The notes under the pieces were generated by a model, which was not told the origin of the DNA, did not search any database, and worked only from the letters and a program-made list of their open reading frames with translations. This document shows positions 11,301-21,332 of a DNA stretch of 64,000 bases, in pieces; within the stretch, counting starts at the first letter, position 1, and each line of letters opens with the position of its first letter. The DNA lies in the NCBI RefSeq assembly GCF_031143425.1, contig NC_090441.1, positions 218,856,928 to 218,920,927 on the forward strand, in the 5' to 3' direction. This DNA comes from Pleurodeles waltl (taxonomy: Eukaryota; Chordata; Amphibia; Caudata; Salamandridae). The translations under genes and the position numbers were made by a program.

Positions 11301-12252
11301 CCTTGATCCCATTTACATCAACCTCATCAATGGGATAATCACAATTTACCCTGGCAATACAATTTACATCATTAACAACCTGTAACACAAACGACTTCTC
11401 TTCCTCTTCATCACTGCAAGCATACTCAATTTCATTCACTTTCACCATTTTCTTCTCACTTGACTTGCAACATCTAGCAAAATGCCCTCTTTTACCACAT
11501 TTTTTACATAACATGTTAATTGCTGGACAATCCTTGCTATTGGCTAAGTGTGATGAAGAATTACACCTATAGCATAACAGTTTAGATTTGAGTGATCCAG
11601 TCGGTTTCTTTGTTGCCACCTTGGTTTCAACTAACTGGCTATCCCTAAAGGCATTTTTAGATTTTCTTAAGTTTTCCATGCAAAGTTCAGAATGTTCAAT
11701 TTGTTTTGCCACCATTATAACTTCATCCAAATTTGGATCACCTTTGGACCACAAGGCTTCTCTAATCTTGTCGCTCTTACATTCCAGCATAAATTGGTCC
11801 CTAATGCGCTCCTCCAAAGTGTCACCAAATTTACATTGGGCAGCCAATTTACGCAAAGCAGTCACAAAATCCTCCACTGTCTCAGTTTCACTTTGCTTAC
11901 ATTTACCAAAGTAGTACCTTTGTAAAATAATGGACACTTTAGGGAGATAATGTCTATCCAACCTGAGCAAAGTTAATTCAAACTCATTCAAATTTGTGTC
12001 GCCTTCCGCTCCATCTGGTGAATCAATTACCGGTAAATTCTCCAAAATCTCCTGACCTTCTGCACCCAGACAATGTTGGAGAATTGAAGTTTTCCGTTCT
12101 GCAGATAAATTGCTGCCACAAACTCGAATGTATGTAAGAAAAACCTTTTTCCATTTACTCCATGGTATAGGTGGATCACCAGGTAAAGACAAGAAAAAGG
12201 GGGGCGGTGTTATATTCTGCATTCTCTCAGATATACTCTTACTTAAACGCAA
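8380..12252 (-). CDS. Gag-Pol polyprotein of young Ty3/Gypsy element, intact
   Basis: A single 1290-residue frame. A Gag capsid-like region (about 15-215) is followed by two zinc knuckles, CYRCNSSSHLANSKDC (227-242) and CKKCGKRGHFARCC (249-262). Protease has MMDSGAKLTLIS (about 321-332). Reverse transcriptase (about 480-690) has CVDLRNLN, LDLSSAYHQV, RMPFGLCSA and FQDD (about 605-608). RNase H (about 750-870) shows TTDAS, EKEAL and CTDHKPL. Integrase comes last: the HHCC domain HSGHHG...CVEC (about 975-1010), then SIDILGP, LTDNGVQF and SGMVERFNR as the acidic triad, ending in a short basic tail without an obvious chromodomain. The order is canonical Ty3. The product copies element RNA and integrates it. 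All key residues are present. The start is the first Met of the frame, after a leader of about 0.9 kb. Confidence 0.95.
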   Translation of the reverse strand: MRLSKSISERMQNITPPPFFLSLPGDPPIPWSKWKKVFLTYIRVCGSNLSAERKTSILQHCLGAEGQEILENLPVIDSPDGAEGDTNLNEFELTLLRLDRHYLPKVSIILQRYYFGKCKQSETETVEDFVTALRKLAAQCKFGDTLEERIRDQFMLECKSDKIREALWSKGDPNLDEVIMVAKQIEHSELCMENLRKSKNAFRDSQLVETKVATKKPTGSLKSKLLCYRCNSSSHLANSKDCPAINMLCKKCGKRGHFARCCKSSEKKMVKVNEIEYACSDEEEEKSFVLQVVNDVNCIARVNCDYPIDEVDVNGIKVSMMMDSGAKLTLISESDYLKYFINNVTLLPPDVMPFSYGGKPIELRGYFEAKITFKGNVIEGKIYIPVVGDTILGWPHQKLLNIILNPNANPQVQVQKVCMEGEDLKNEFPEVFSNKIGCVKGYKHRIVLKKGAIPVMCKVRSIPFSVRDNVRKELQRLESESIIEKVEAAEWIAPIVVASKANGDIRLCVDLRNLNKAVVEDMFPLPNITEMISSLGNARFFTTLDLSSAYHQVQLCEESKVLTSFITPFGVYKFNRMPFGLCSAASVFQRLMNELLGELPFVKFFQDDVLIFSSTLEQHRTSVRSVLNIFRNKGITLKGDKCKFFKNEISYLGHMITAEGVKPKDDLVKSIIKLTVPESKSDVQTFLGMVEYYSRFIPDLAKRTCAIRNLLKSRSVFMWDSECQREFDDLKESLSSAQSLNSFQPGLPCSITTDASEKGLGCVLKQLSGDENKTIAFASRSLRGAEYKYSTIEKEALAIFWAIKKFKQFLWGTKFVVCTDHKPLREIFEKKGLDNVSGRICKWIVGLQDYFFDVKYVPGCENKAADCLSRLRNKGVGEDDPESSWWVDEEVKVCAVTDGCVTEEEWKQGVDDDVELSRVRDLLSVGKVLDKSESIGDGFGKIWHELSIQNGIVLRGERLIPPCNLRERIMDLAHSGHHGICKTKERLRGVYWWPGMDLSIERRVRDCVECNVADKSLKVRTQPMILKKIPSEVWDSVSIDILGPLNYKSHSKYVVVLMDELSRWPEVKIVSEVSSLTVLEFLTEVFSREGNPKSILTDNGVQFTSKLMCEFLRKRGILHKKSALYHPETSGMVERFNRTLKETIQLANHLNCDWEYMVKKKVEEYRFTPHTSTGQSPFIMFRKRIPHTVINPPWVKNYSKEHLNYEGRRVSARSKHLSCQEKRKLVYDARKSVKEMHFGVGELVKVKLPGRTGGGQSHFSRVFKIIKVYKGAVKLDDGRVWNLNRIVKIK

Positions 12253-13136
12253 CCCTTTGAAATGTAAAACTGCCTTAAATGTTAATAATCATGTGTAACA
12301 AAGCAGAGCATATCAAAAGAATACATAGTTGAAAACAAAGAGGAAAAAAAACAATAGTCTTACAGCACTTGCTAGTGAGGTTGCTAAAGCTTGTGCGTTG
12401 CCTAGCAACAGAACCTTAATGCTGAGATAGAAGCATTGGCCCAAAGCCAAGATAAATACCCAACTTTTCTTAAACACAATGAAACAAGGTAATTATCAAG
12501 TTCAGCTGAACACTTCAAGACTCATGTTGGCAGGCATCCAAAGTAAATACCAAGCTCCAACAATCTTCTTAGAAGCACAGCAGCTCTAATAATTGTGAAA
12601 TGTAAACATTGGCTGGGAGCCAAAACAACATCACACAGGTTAAATCCTTTCTTCGATAGTTTCAGCTGAACACTCTTTTGTTGGTAGGCAGCCAAAATCA
12701 ATACTGAGCTCCGATGTTTTGGCTGGGAGCCAAAACAACATCACACGGGTTAAATCCTTTCTTCGATAGTTTCAGCTGAACACTCTTTTGTTGGCAGGCA
12801 GCCAAAATCAATACCGAGCTCCGATGAGCTAATTCTGTTTGAAGCAGGGATAGCACAATGTGTTAAGCTTCAAAGTAAATATTGGCAGGTGGCCAACATG
12901 AAATGAAACTCATCCGAATTCCTTCTCCTCCTCTGTCAATTAATAGGCGAAGGGCAGACGGCCTAAAGTAAACACAGATCCTTCAGTTCTAACGGCCTTA
13001 GGAGAGGAAATCCCTTCAGCTTCAGCCATTGCCTAGGAAACCAGCAATGTCGAACAGCATGAATAGCTCTGGTTTAAAAGCTCAGATGAGAGCAGGTCCT
13101 GGGGTCCTGGGGTCAAAAAGTCACTTGTCGCCAAAA
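12253..13136 (-). other. 5' leader of young Ty3 element with tandem duplication
   Basis: Untranslated leader between the 5' LTR and the gag-pol start. A block of about 110 bp is duplicated in tandem (12611-12720 and 12721-12827), beginning GGCTGGGAGCCAAAACAAC each time, with a few differences. Shorter echoes (CAGCTGAACAC, GGCAGGCAGCC-type words) occur in flanking sequence from about 12500. Leaders of this kind often carry packaging or dimerisation signals, but no specific function can be read here. Confidence 0.7.
13116..13133 (-). other. Primer-binding-site-like sequence of young Ty3 element
   Basis: Minus strand TGGCGACAAGTGAC starts three bases inside the 5' LTR. Its first ten bases nearly match the complement of a serine tRNA 3' end (TGGCGACGAG). 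Mag-type elements are known to use serine tRNA. The tRNA identity is tentative. Confidence 0.5.
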
Positions 13137-13419
13137 TGAAGTAAATCCATAAGAAAAATACCAATTCAAAAAGTAGAACACTTGTTTATTTGTTCAAGTC
13201 CTGAATAATGAAAGACCCCAGCCGCTCCTGCTCAGCTCCTTCTTTAACTGCCTCCAATCCCCACATTACAGGCAGTACCATTCTAAGAGCAGGGAGAGCA
13301 GGAAGATACCATTTCACATATCATAAATAAACGAAGCGTAAAGGGGCAAGATATAATTACCTGAACCTTGAATTACAATTTGCATACATAAATGTTTCCC
13401 CAACAAACAGAATACCACA
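13137..13419 (-). repeat. 5' LTR of young Ty3 element (283 bp)
   Basis: The same 283 bases as 7999-8281 by direct reading. It is followed on the outside by the target duplication CACAG (13420-13424). Confidence 0.95.
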
Positions 13420-13424
13420 CACAG

Positions 13425-14525
13425 GCAGTGGGATAAGGGGTGCCTTTGGGGTGCCACCTGTCTTGCCACTGGCTTGACAGGTTTCACAGGACTTACAAAA
13501 TTCTTTTGTGTCCTCAGACATCCTAGGCCAATGAAACAGTGGAACCAATCTGTCCCAAGTTTTCATTTGACCCAGGTGCCCAGCTAGGGGAATGTCATGT
13601 GCCAGTGTTAGGAGGAACTTTCTGTACTCCTGAGGAATCACTAATCTCCTGGCAGCTCCAGGTTTAGGATCCCTATGCTCAGTGTACAAGAGGTTGTCCT
13701 CCCAGTAAACTCTGTGAGAGTCACTGACATCCCCATTAGCCTGTTTGACAGCTTGCTGTCTGAGACCCTCTAATGTGGGACAGGTTTGCTGTGCCACACT
13801 CAGCTCCTCCCTGGCAGGCCCCCCTTCACCCAAAAGCTCAGCAGTGTCTGCTTCCAGCTCCTCTGGTGTAGGTTCTGCACAGGGAGGGAATTCTTCTTCC
13901 TCAGAAGTAGAATCCACTGTAGAGGGAGGGTTAGTAGGAAGTGGTTTGGTTCTACTAGCCCTAGCTTTAGGGAGCACTTGGTCCATTGTTCCAGGATCCA
14001 AGCTTCCCTGTCCTTTTTGCTTTTTGGCCTGAGCCCTTGTCAAAGCAAAAATATGCCCTGGGATGCCCAGCATTGCTGCATGGGCCTCCAACTCCACATC
14101 TGACCAACCTGATGTCTCCAAATCATTCCCTAATAGACAGTCTACAGGTAAATCTGAAGCTACCACAACTTTCTTTGGACCAGTTACCCCCCCCCAGTTG
14201 AGATTTACAACAGCCATGAGGTGGCTTTGTGTTATGTTGTGAGCATCGGTTACTTGGTACTGGTGTCCAAGTATGTGTTGTTCAGGGTGCACCAGTTTCT
14301 CAATCACCATTGTGACACTGGCACCTGTGTCCCTGTAGGCCTGGACCTCAACACCATTTATTAGGGTTAGTTGCTTGTACTTCTCCAAGTTATGGGGGCA
14401 AGCAACCAAAGTGGCTAAATCAATAGCCCCTTCAGAGACTAAAGTAGCCTCTGTGGTCTCCCTAATCAGACCAACCCCAACTAAATTACCAAAAGTGAGC
14501 CCAGCTACTCCCTTGGATTGGCTAT
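13425..14525 (-). pseudogene. Protease and integrase zinc domain of Gmr1-like pol
   Basis: Middle part of the main Gmr1-like polyprotein, open throughout. An aspartic protease with the active-site motif DTGASVTMV (about 14.28-14.31 kb) is followed by PVDCLLGNDLE, typical of retrotransposon proteases. An acidic linker (STSEEEEFPP) leads to the integrase zinc-binding domain: HDIPLAGHLG, then FCKSCETC. The frame is cut at the C-terminal end by the young Ty3 element and at the N-terminal end by the solo LTR. Discounting the GCTAT duplication, it is in frame with gag at 17672, so gag and protease were one frame before the insertion. Confidence 0.9.
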
Positions 14526-17500
14526 TGTAGGAGGCTGGACTGGCTTGTAGTGAGTACCAAGGGGTACTTGCACCTTGCACCAGGCCCAGTTATCCCTTAT
14601 TAGTGTATAGGGTGTCTAGCAGCTTAGGCTGATAGATAATGGTAGCTTAGCAAAGCAGCTCAGGCTGAACTAGGAGACGTGTGAAGCTACTACAGTACCA
14701 CTTAGTGTCATATGCACAATATCATAAGAAAACACAATACACAGTTATACTAAAAATAAAGGTACTTTATTTTTATGACAATATGCCAAAGTATCTTAGA
14801 GTGTACCCTCAGTGAGAGGATAGGAAATATACACAAGATATATATACACAATAGCAAAAATATGCAGTATAGTCTTAGAAAACAGTGCAAACAATGTATA
14901 GTTACAATAGGATGCAATGGGGAAACATAGGGATAGGGGCAACACAAACCATATACTCCAAAAGTGGAATGTGAACCATGAATGGACCCCAAACCTATGT
15001 GACCTTGTAGAGGGTCGCTGGGACTATTAGAAAATAGTGAGAGTTAGAAAAATAACCCTCCCCAAGACCCTGAAAAGTGAGTGCAAAGTGCACTAAAGTT
15101 CCCTTAAGGACAAAATAGTCGTGTTAGAGGGAAAATGCAAGGAAAACACAAATCAGCAATGCAACAACGATGGATTCCTGACTGAGGGTACATGTGGAAC
15201 AAGGGGACCAAGTCCAAAAGTCACAAGCAGCTCGGAGATGGGCAGATGCCCAAGAAATGCCAGCGGTTGGTGCAAAGAAGCTCTTACTAGGCTGAAGAAC
15301 TGTAAATACTGCAGGAACGACAAGGGCTAGAGACTTCCCCTTTGGAGGATGGATCCCCCACGCCTTGGAGAGTCGTGCAGAAGTGTTTTCCCGCCGGATG
15401 GACGCCAACAAGCCTTGCTACACGCAAATCGTGCGTTTGGCGTTTTTGGACGCTGCTGGGGCCCAGGAGGGACCAGGAGGTCGCAAATTGGACCTGCAGA
15501 GAGAGGGGACGTCGAGCAAGACAAAGAGCCCTCACTGAAGCAGGTAGCACCCGGAGAAGTGCCAGAAACAGGCACTACGAGGATGCGTGAAACAGTGCTC
15601 GCCGAAGTTGCACAAAGGAGTCCCACGTCGCCAGAGACCAACTTAGAAAGTCGTGCAATGCAGGTTAGAGTGCCGTGGACCCAGGCTTGGCTGTGCACGA
15701 AGGATTTCCGCCAGAAGTGCACAGGGGCCGGAGTAGCTTGCAAAGTCGCGGTTCCCAGCAATGCAGCCCAGCGAGGTGAGGCAAGGACTTACCTCCACCA
15801 AACTTGGGCTGAAGAGTCACTGGACTGTGGGGGTCACTTGGACGGTGTCGCTGGATTCGAGGGACCTCGCTCATCGTGCTGAGAGGAGACCCAAGGGACC
15901 GGTAATGCAGCTTTTTGGTGCCTGCGGTTGCAGGGGGAAGATTCCGTCGACCCACGGGAGATTTCTTCGGAGCTTCTGGTGCAGAGAGGAGGCAGACTAC
16001 CCCCACAGCATGCACAAGCAGGAAAACAGTCGAGAAGGCGGCAGGATCAGCGTTACAGAGTTGCAGTAGTCGTCTTTGCTACTATGTTGCAGGTTTGCAG
16101 GCTTCCAGCGCGGTCAGCGGTCGATTCCTTATCAGAAGGTGAAGAGAGAGATGCAGAGGAACTCGGATGAGCTCTTGCATTCGTTATCTAAAGTTTCCCC
16201 AGAGACAGAGACCCTAAATAGCCAGAAAAGAGGGTTTGGCTACCTAGGAGAGAGGATAGGCTAGCAACACCTGAAGGAGCCTATCAGCAGGAGTCTCTGA
16301 CGTCACCTGGTGGCACTGGCCACTCAGAGCAGTCCAGTGTGCCAGCAGCACCTCTGTTTCCAAGATGGCAGAGGTCTGGAGCACACTGGAGGAGCTCTGG
16401 ACACCTCCCAGGGGAGGTGCAGGTCAGGGGAGTGGTCACTCCCCTTTCCTTTGTCCAGTTTCGCGCCAGAGCAGGGGCTAAGGGGTCCCTGAACCGGTGT
16501 AGACTGGCTTATGCAGAATTGGGCACCTCTGTGCCCAACAAAGCATTTCCAGAGGCTGGGGGAGGCTACTCCTCCCCTGCCTTCACACCATTTTCCAAAG
16601 GGAGAGGGTGTCACACCCTCTCTCAGAGGAAGTTCTTTGTTCTGCCATCCTGGGCCAGGCCTGGCTGGACCCCAGGAGGGCAGCTGCCTGTCTGAGGGGT
16701 TGGCAGCAGCAGCAGCTGCAGTGAAACCCCAGGAAGGGCAGTATGGCAGTACCAGGGTCTGTGCTACAGACCACTGGGATCATGGGATTGTGCCAACTAT
16801 GCCAGGATGGCATAGAGGGGGCAATTCCATGATCATAGACATGTTACATGGCCATATTCGGAGTTACCATGGTGAAGCTACATATAGGTAGTGACCTATA
16901 TGTAGTGCACGCGTGTAATGGTGTCCCCGCACTCACAAAGTTCAGGGAATTGGCTCTGAACAATGTGGGGGCACCTTGGCTAGTGCCAGGGTGCCCTCAC
17001 ACTAAGTAACTTTGCACCTAACCTTTACCAGGTAAAGGTTAGACATATAGGTGACTTATAAGTTACTTAAGTGCAGTGTAAAATGGCTGTGAAATAACGT
17101 GGACGTTATTTCACTCAGGCTGCAGTGGCAGGCCTGTGTAAGAATTGTCAGAGCTCCCTATGGGTGGCAAAAGAAATGCTGCAGCCCATAGGGATCTCCT
17201 GGAACCCCAATACCCTGGGTACCTCAGTACCATATACTAGGGAATTATAAGGGTGTTCCAGTAAGCCAATGTAAATTGGTAAAAATGGTCACTAGCCTGT
17301 TAGTGACAATTTGGAAAGAAATGAGAGAGCATAACCACTGAGGTTCTGGTTAGCAGAGCCTCAGTGAGACAGTTAGGCACCACACAGGGAACATATACAT
17401 GCACACCTATGAGCACTGGGGCCCTGTGTGACAGGGTCCCAGTGACACATACATATAGGCCACAAACCTATGAGCACTGGGGTCCTGACTAGCAGGATCC

Positions 17501-17671
17501 CAGTGACACATAACAACCATACTGAAAACATGGTGTTTTCACTATGAGCACTGAGGCCTGGCTATCAGGATCCCAGTGAGACAGTGAAAACAGTGACAAA
17601 CACCCTGACATACACTCACAAACAGGCCAAAAGTGGGGGTAACAAGGCTAGAAAGAGGCTACCTTCTCACA
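14526..17671 (-). repeat. Solo LTR-A nested in gag-pol
   Basis: On the minus strand it runs from TGTGAGAAGGTAGCC at 17671 to CCTCCTACA at 14526 (3,146 bp). It is flanked by the 5-bp duplication GCTAT (14521-14525 and 17672-17676). No internal coding region lies between its ends, so it is a solo LTR left by LTR-LTR recombination. It matches 2565-5557 closely over much of its length but has an extra segment near 17390-17640. Confidence 0.92.
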
Positions 17672-19162
17672 GCTATTAGTAGGTTTGCTCCCACCACCAC
17701 TGCTATTAGTAGGGACACTAGGTGTAGCAGTAGGGGTTGTAGTGGTAGGAGCTGTGGTGCCTTTCTTTGGACAACTGGGATCTGTTGTCCAATGGCCTTT
17801 TATTTTACATAAATAGCACCATGGTTTCTTTTCCTTGTTCTGATTGAAGGAGGATTTGGACCCACCACCCCCACCAGAGTGTTTTTGTGGGCCTGATGAA
17901 GACTCATTTTTAGATTTGTCCCCACCCTTGTCAGAAGACTTACCATCCTTCTTTTTGTTGCCATCTTTGTCACCCCCTGTATGAACTTTTCTGTTCACTC
18001 TTGTTCTGACCCATTTGTCTGCCTTCTTTCCCAATTCTTGGGGAGAGGTCAGATCAGAGTCCACCAAGTACTGGTGCAACAAATCAGACACACAATTATT
18101 AAGAATATGCTCTCTCAGGATCAAGTTATACAGGCTGTCATAATCAGTAACTTTACTGCCATGTAACCACCCCTCCAAGGCCTTCACTGCCTGGTCAATG
18201 AAATCAACCCAGTCTTGTGAAGACTCCTTTTTGGTCTCTCTGAACTTTATCCTGTACTGTTCAGTGGTTAAGCCATAACCATCCAGGAGTGCATTCTTAA
18301 GAACTTGGAAATTATTAGCATCATTTTCTTTCACAGTAAGGAGCCTATCCCTACCTTTTCCACTAAATGATAGCCATAGGATAGCAGCCCACTGCCTTTG
18401 AGGGACATCCTGTACAACACAGGCCCTCTCAAGTGCAGCAAACCACTTGTTAATGTCATCCCCCTCCTTATAAGGGGGAACTATCTTGTGCAGATTCCTG
18501 GAATCATGCTCTTTTGCAGGATGACTATGGGGAATACTGCTGCTGCCACCATGGGTATCTAAACCCAACTTCTGTCTTTCCTTCTCTAATTCAAAAGACT
18601 GTCTATCCAAATCCAGCTGTTGCTTTTTAAGCTTCAGTCTGGTTTGTTCCACCCTCAACTTATTTAGTTCCCTCTCTAACATTCTGTCATCAGGGTTGGT
18701 GGGAGGGACATTTCTAGAAACAGAGCTATGATGGGAATGAACAGAAGGAGACCTGTCCCTTACAGAAGCCAACTTAACAGCTTGGTTTACAGAAACATTA
18801 CTACCAGTATGGTGAGAATAAATGCTTTTGCTATGATGTGAGACAACACTATTTATTTGGTGTGGCTCATCATCATTACCATCTATGCTAGATTGTCTAG
18901 TAATGGGCAGGCTAGGAAGTTTCTTCCCTGAATCTTTTCCTGGGGGAGTCCCTGAATCAGATTGGGAACTATTAGGTACTTTTTCAACAGATGGGGCACC
19001 TATGGCCTTATCCTGTTCTCTAAGCATGTTAAGTAACAGTTCCAAGGCAGGATTCTTCCCTACACTCAAACCTCTCTCTGTACAGAGACTCCTTGCTCTT
19101 TTCCAGCTAAGGTTGTCATATGCAAGTTTGGACAGATCAACACTTTGGCCTGTGCCAGACAT
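17672..19162 (-). pseudogene. Gag of Gmr1-like element, cut by solo LTR
   Basis: About 497 codons open from the first Met (MSGTGQSVDLSK) to the LTR junction; eight further LTR codons precede the stop. Order: a Ser-rich N-terminal region with SHHS and HSHHSS clusters, a charged coiled-coil-like helix (about 155-205, rich in Leu, Glu, Lys, Gln), then a capsid-like domain (about 225-400, including KFRETKKESSQDWVDF). A Lys/Gly/Ser-rich basic stretch leads to a zinc knuckle CYLCKIKGHWTTDPSC, whose last spacing is six residues, not four. Gag packages element RNA into particles. The only visible break is the solo LTR. Confidence 0.9.
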
Positions 19163-19431
19163 TTTTAGAGAGAGTTAAAGTGATAGAAAAAGAGAAAAAA
19201 GTTTTCAGAACTTTTTGGAAAGACAGAAAAAAACTTTTTAAACTTTTAAGAACTTTTTGAAAGTTTAGAAGTACTTTTCAGCACTTAGAAAAGAGTGAAA
19301 AGAGGAAATGCAAAACTTTTTGGCTATGTGTATATACACTGACCTTGTTTTGTATATTTTTCTCTTATGAAAAGTACAATGACAAGAGTGGTAAGTAGTC
19401 TCAAGCACTTATCCCACCACTGCACAACCAC
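19163..19431 (-). other. Leader of main Gmr1-like element with primer-binding site
   Basis: Untranslated leader between the 5' LTR and gag. The primer-binding-site-like sequence is at 19411-19430; its plus-strand form, ATCCCACCACTGCACAACCA, resembles a leucine tRNA 3' end with two extra bases. The rest is A/T-rich, with repeated ACTTTTTGAA and GAACTTTTTG words at 19200-19330. Confidence 0.65.
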
Positions 19432-21332
19432 TGTAGGAGGCTGGACTGGCTTGTAGTGAGTACCAAGGGGTACTTGCACGTTGCACCAGGCCCAGTTATC
19501 CCTTATTAGTGTATAGGGTGTCTAGCAGCTTAGGCTGATAGATAATGGTAGCTTAGCAGAGCAGCTTAGGCTGAACTAGGAGACGTGTGAAGCTACTACA
19601 GTACCACTTAGTGTCATATGCACAATATCATAAGAAAACACAATACACAGTTATACTAAAAATAAAGGTACTTTATTTTTATGACAATATGCCAAAGTAT
19701 CTTAGAGTGTACCCTCAGTGAGAGGATAGGAAATATACACAAGATATATATACACAATAGCAAAAATATGCAGTATAGTCTTAGAAAACAGTGCAAACAA
19801 TGTATAGTTACAATGGGATGCAATGGGGAAACATAGGGATAGGGGCAACACAAACCATATACTCCAAAAGTGGAATGCGAACCACGAATGGACCCCAAAC
19901 CTATGTGACCTTGTAGAGGGTCGCTGGGACTATTAGAAAATAGTGAGAGTTAGCAAAATAACCCTCCCCAAGACCCTGAAAAGTGAGTGCAAAGTGCACT
20001 AAAGTTCCCCTAAGGAAAAAGTAGTCGTGTTAGAGGAATAATGCAGGAAAGACACAAACCAGCAATGCAACAACTGTGGATTTCCAATCTAGGGTACCTG
20101 TGGAACAAGGGGACCAAGTCCAAAAGTCACAAGCAAGTCGGAGATGGGCAGATGCCCAGGAAATGCCAGCTGCGGGTGCAAAGAAGCTTCGACTGCACAG
20201 AAGAAGCTGAGGTTTCTGCAGGAACGAAAAGGGCTAGAGACTTCCCCTTTGGTGGATATATCCCCCTCGCCGTGTAGAGTTGTGCAGATGTGTTTTCCCG
20301 CCGAAAGAATGCCAACAAGCCTTGCTAGCGGCAAATTGTGCGTTTGGCGTTTTTGGACGCTGCTGGGGCTCAGGAGGGACCAGGAGGTCGCAAATTGGAC
20401 CTGAAGAGAGAGGGGACGTCGAGCAAGACAAAGAGCCCTCACTGAAGCAGGTAGCACCCGAAGAAGTGCACTACAAGAATGCGTGAAACGGTGCTCGCCA
20501 AAGTTGCACAAAGGAGTCCCACATCGCCGGAGACCAACTTAGAAAGTCGTGCAATGCAGGTTAGAGTGCCGTGGACCCAGGCTTGGCTGTGCACAAAGGA
20601 TTTCCGCCGGAAGTGCACAGGGGCCGGAGTAGCTGCAAAGTTGCGGTTCCCAGCAATGCAGCCCAGCGAGGTGAGGCAAGGACTTACCTCCACCAAACTT
20701 GGGCTGAAGAGTCACTGGACTGTGGGGGTCACTTGGACAGAGTTGCTGGATTCGAGGGACCTCGCTCGTCGTGCTGAGAGGAGACCCAAGGGACCGGTAA
20801 TGCAGCTTTTTGGTGCCTGCGGTTGCAGGGGGAAGATTCCGTCGACCCACGGGAGATTTCTTCGGAGCTTCTGGTGCAGAGAGGAGGCAGGCTACCCCCA
20901 CAGCATGCACCACCAGGAAAACAGTCGAGAAGGCCGCAGGATCAGCGATACAAGGTTGCAGTAGTCGTCTTTGCTACTTTGTTGCGGTTTTGCAGGCGTC
21001 CAGAGCAGTCAGCGGTCGATTCCTTGGCAGAAGGTGAAGAGAGAGATGCAGATGAACTCTGATGAGCTCTTGCATTCATTATCTAAAGAATTCCCAAAGC
21101 AGAGACCCTAAATAGCCAGAAAAGGAGGTTTGGCTACTTAGGAAGGAGGATAGGCTAGCAACACAGGTAAGAGCCTATCAGAAGGATTCTCTGATGTCAC
21201 CTGCTGGCCCTGGCCACTCAGAGCAGTCCAGTGTGCCAGCAGCACCTCTTTTTCTAAGATGGCAGAGGTCTGGAGCACACTGGAGGAGCTCTGGGCACCT
21301 CCCAGGGGAGGTGCAGGTCAGGGGAGTGGTCT
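19432..21332 (-). repeat. 5' LTR-A of main Gmr1-like element, truncated
   Basis: The minus-oriented LTR ends CCTCCTACA at 19432, next to the leader. It matches 2565 to about 4475 of the 3' LTR, then stops at about 21332, where plus-strand pol sequence begins. The promoter-proximal (U3) third is missing, so no matching target duplication can be found. The junction is a rearrangement breakpoint. Confidence 0.85.

Larger units (their letters stand above)
7999..13419 (-). mobile_element. Complete young Ty3/Gypsy retrotransposon (K02A2.6/Mag-like)
   Basis: Flanked by the 5-bp duplication CACAG (7994-7998 and 13420-13424). It has 283-bp LTRs at each end that look identical on direct reading, a polypurine tract beside the 3' LTR, a primer-binding-site-like sequence beside the 5' LTR, and one uninterrupted gag-pol frame. 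Total length is 5,421 bp. It lies inside the integrase region of an older Gmr1-like element and has the same minus orientation. Identical LTRs and an open frame indicate recent insertion and possibly retained activity. That is an inference; expression cannot be seen here. Confidence 0.95.
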
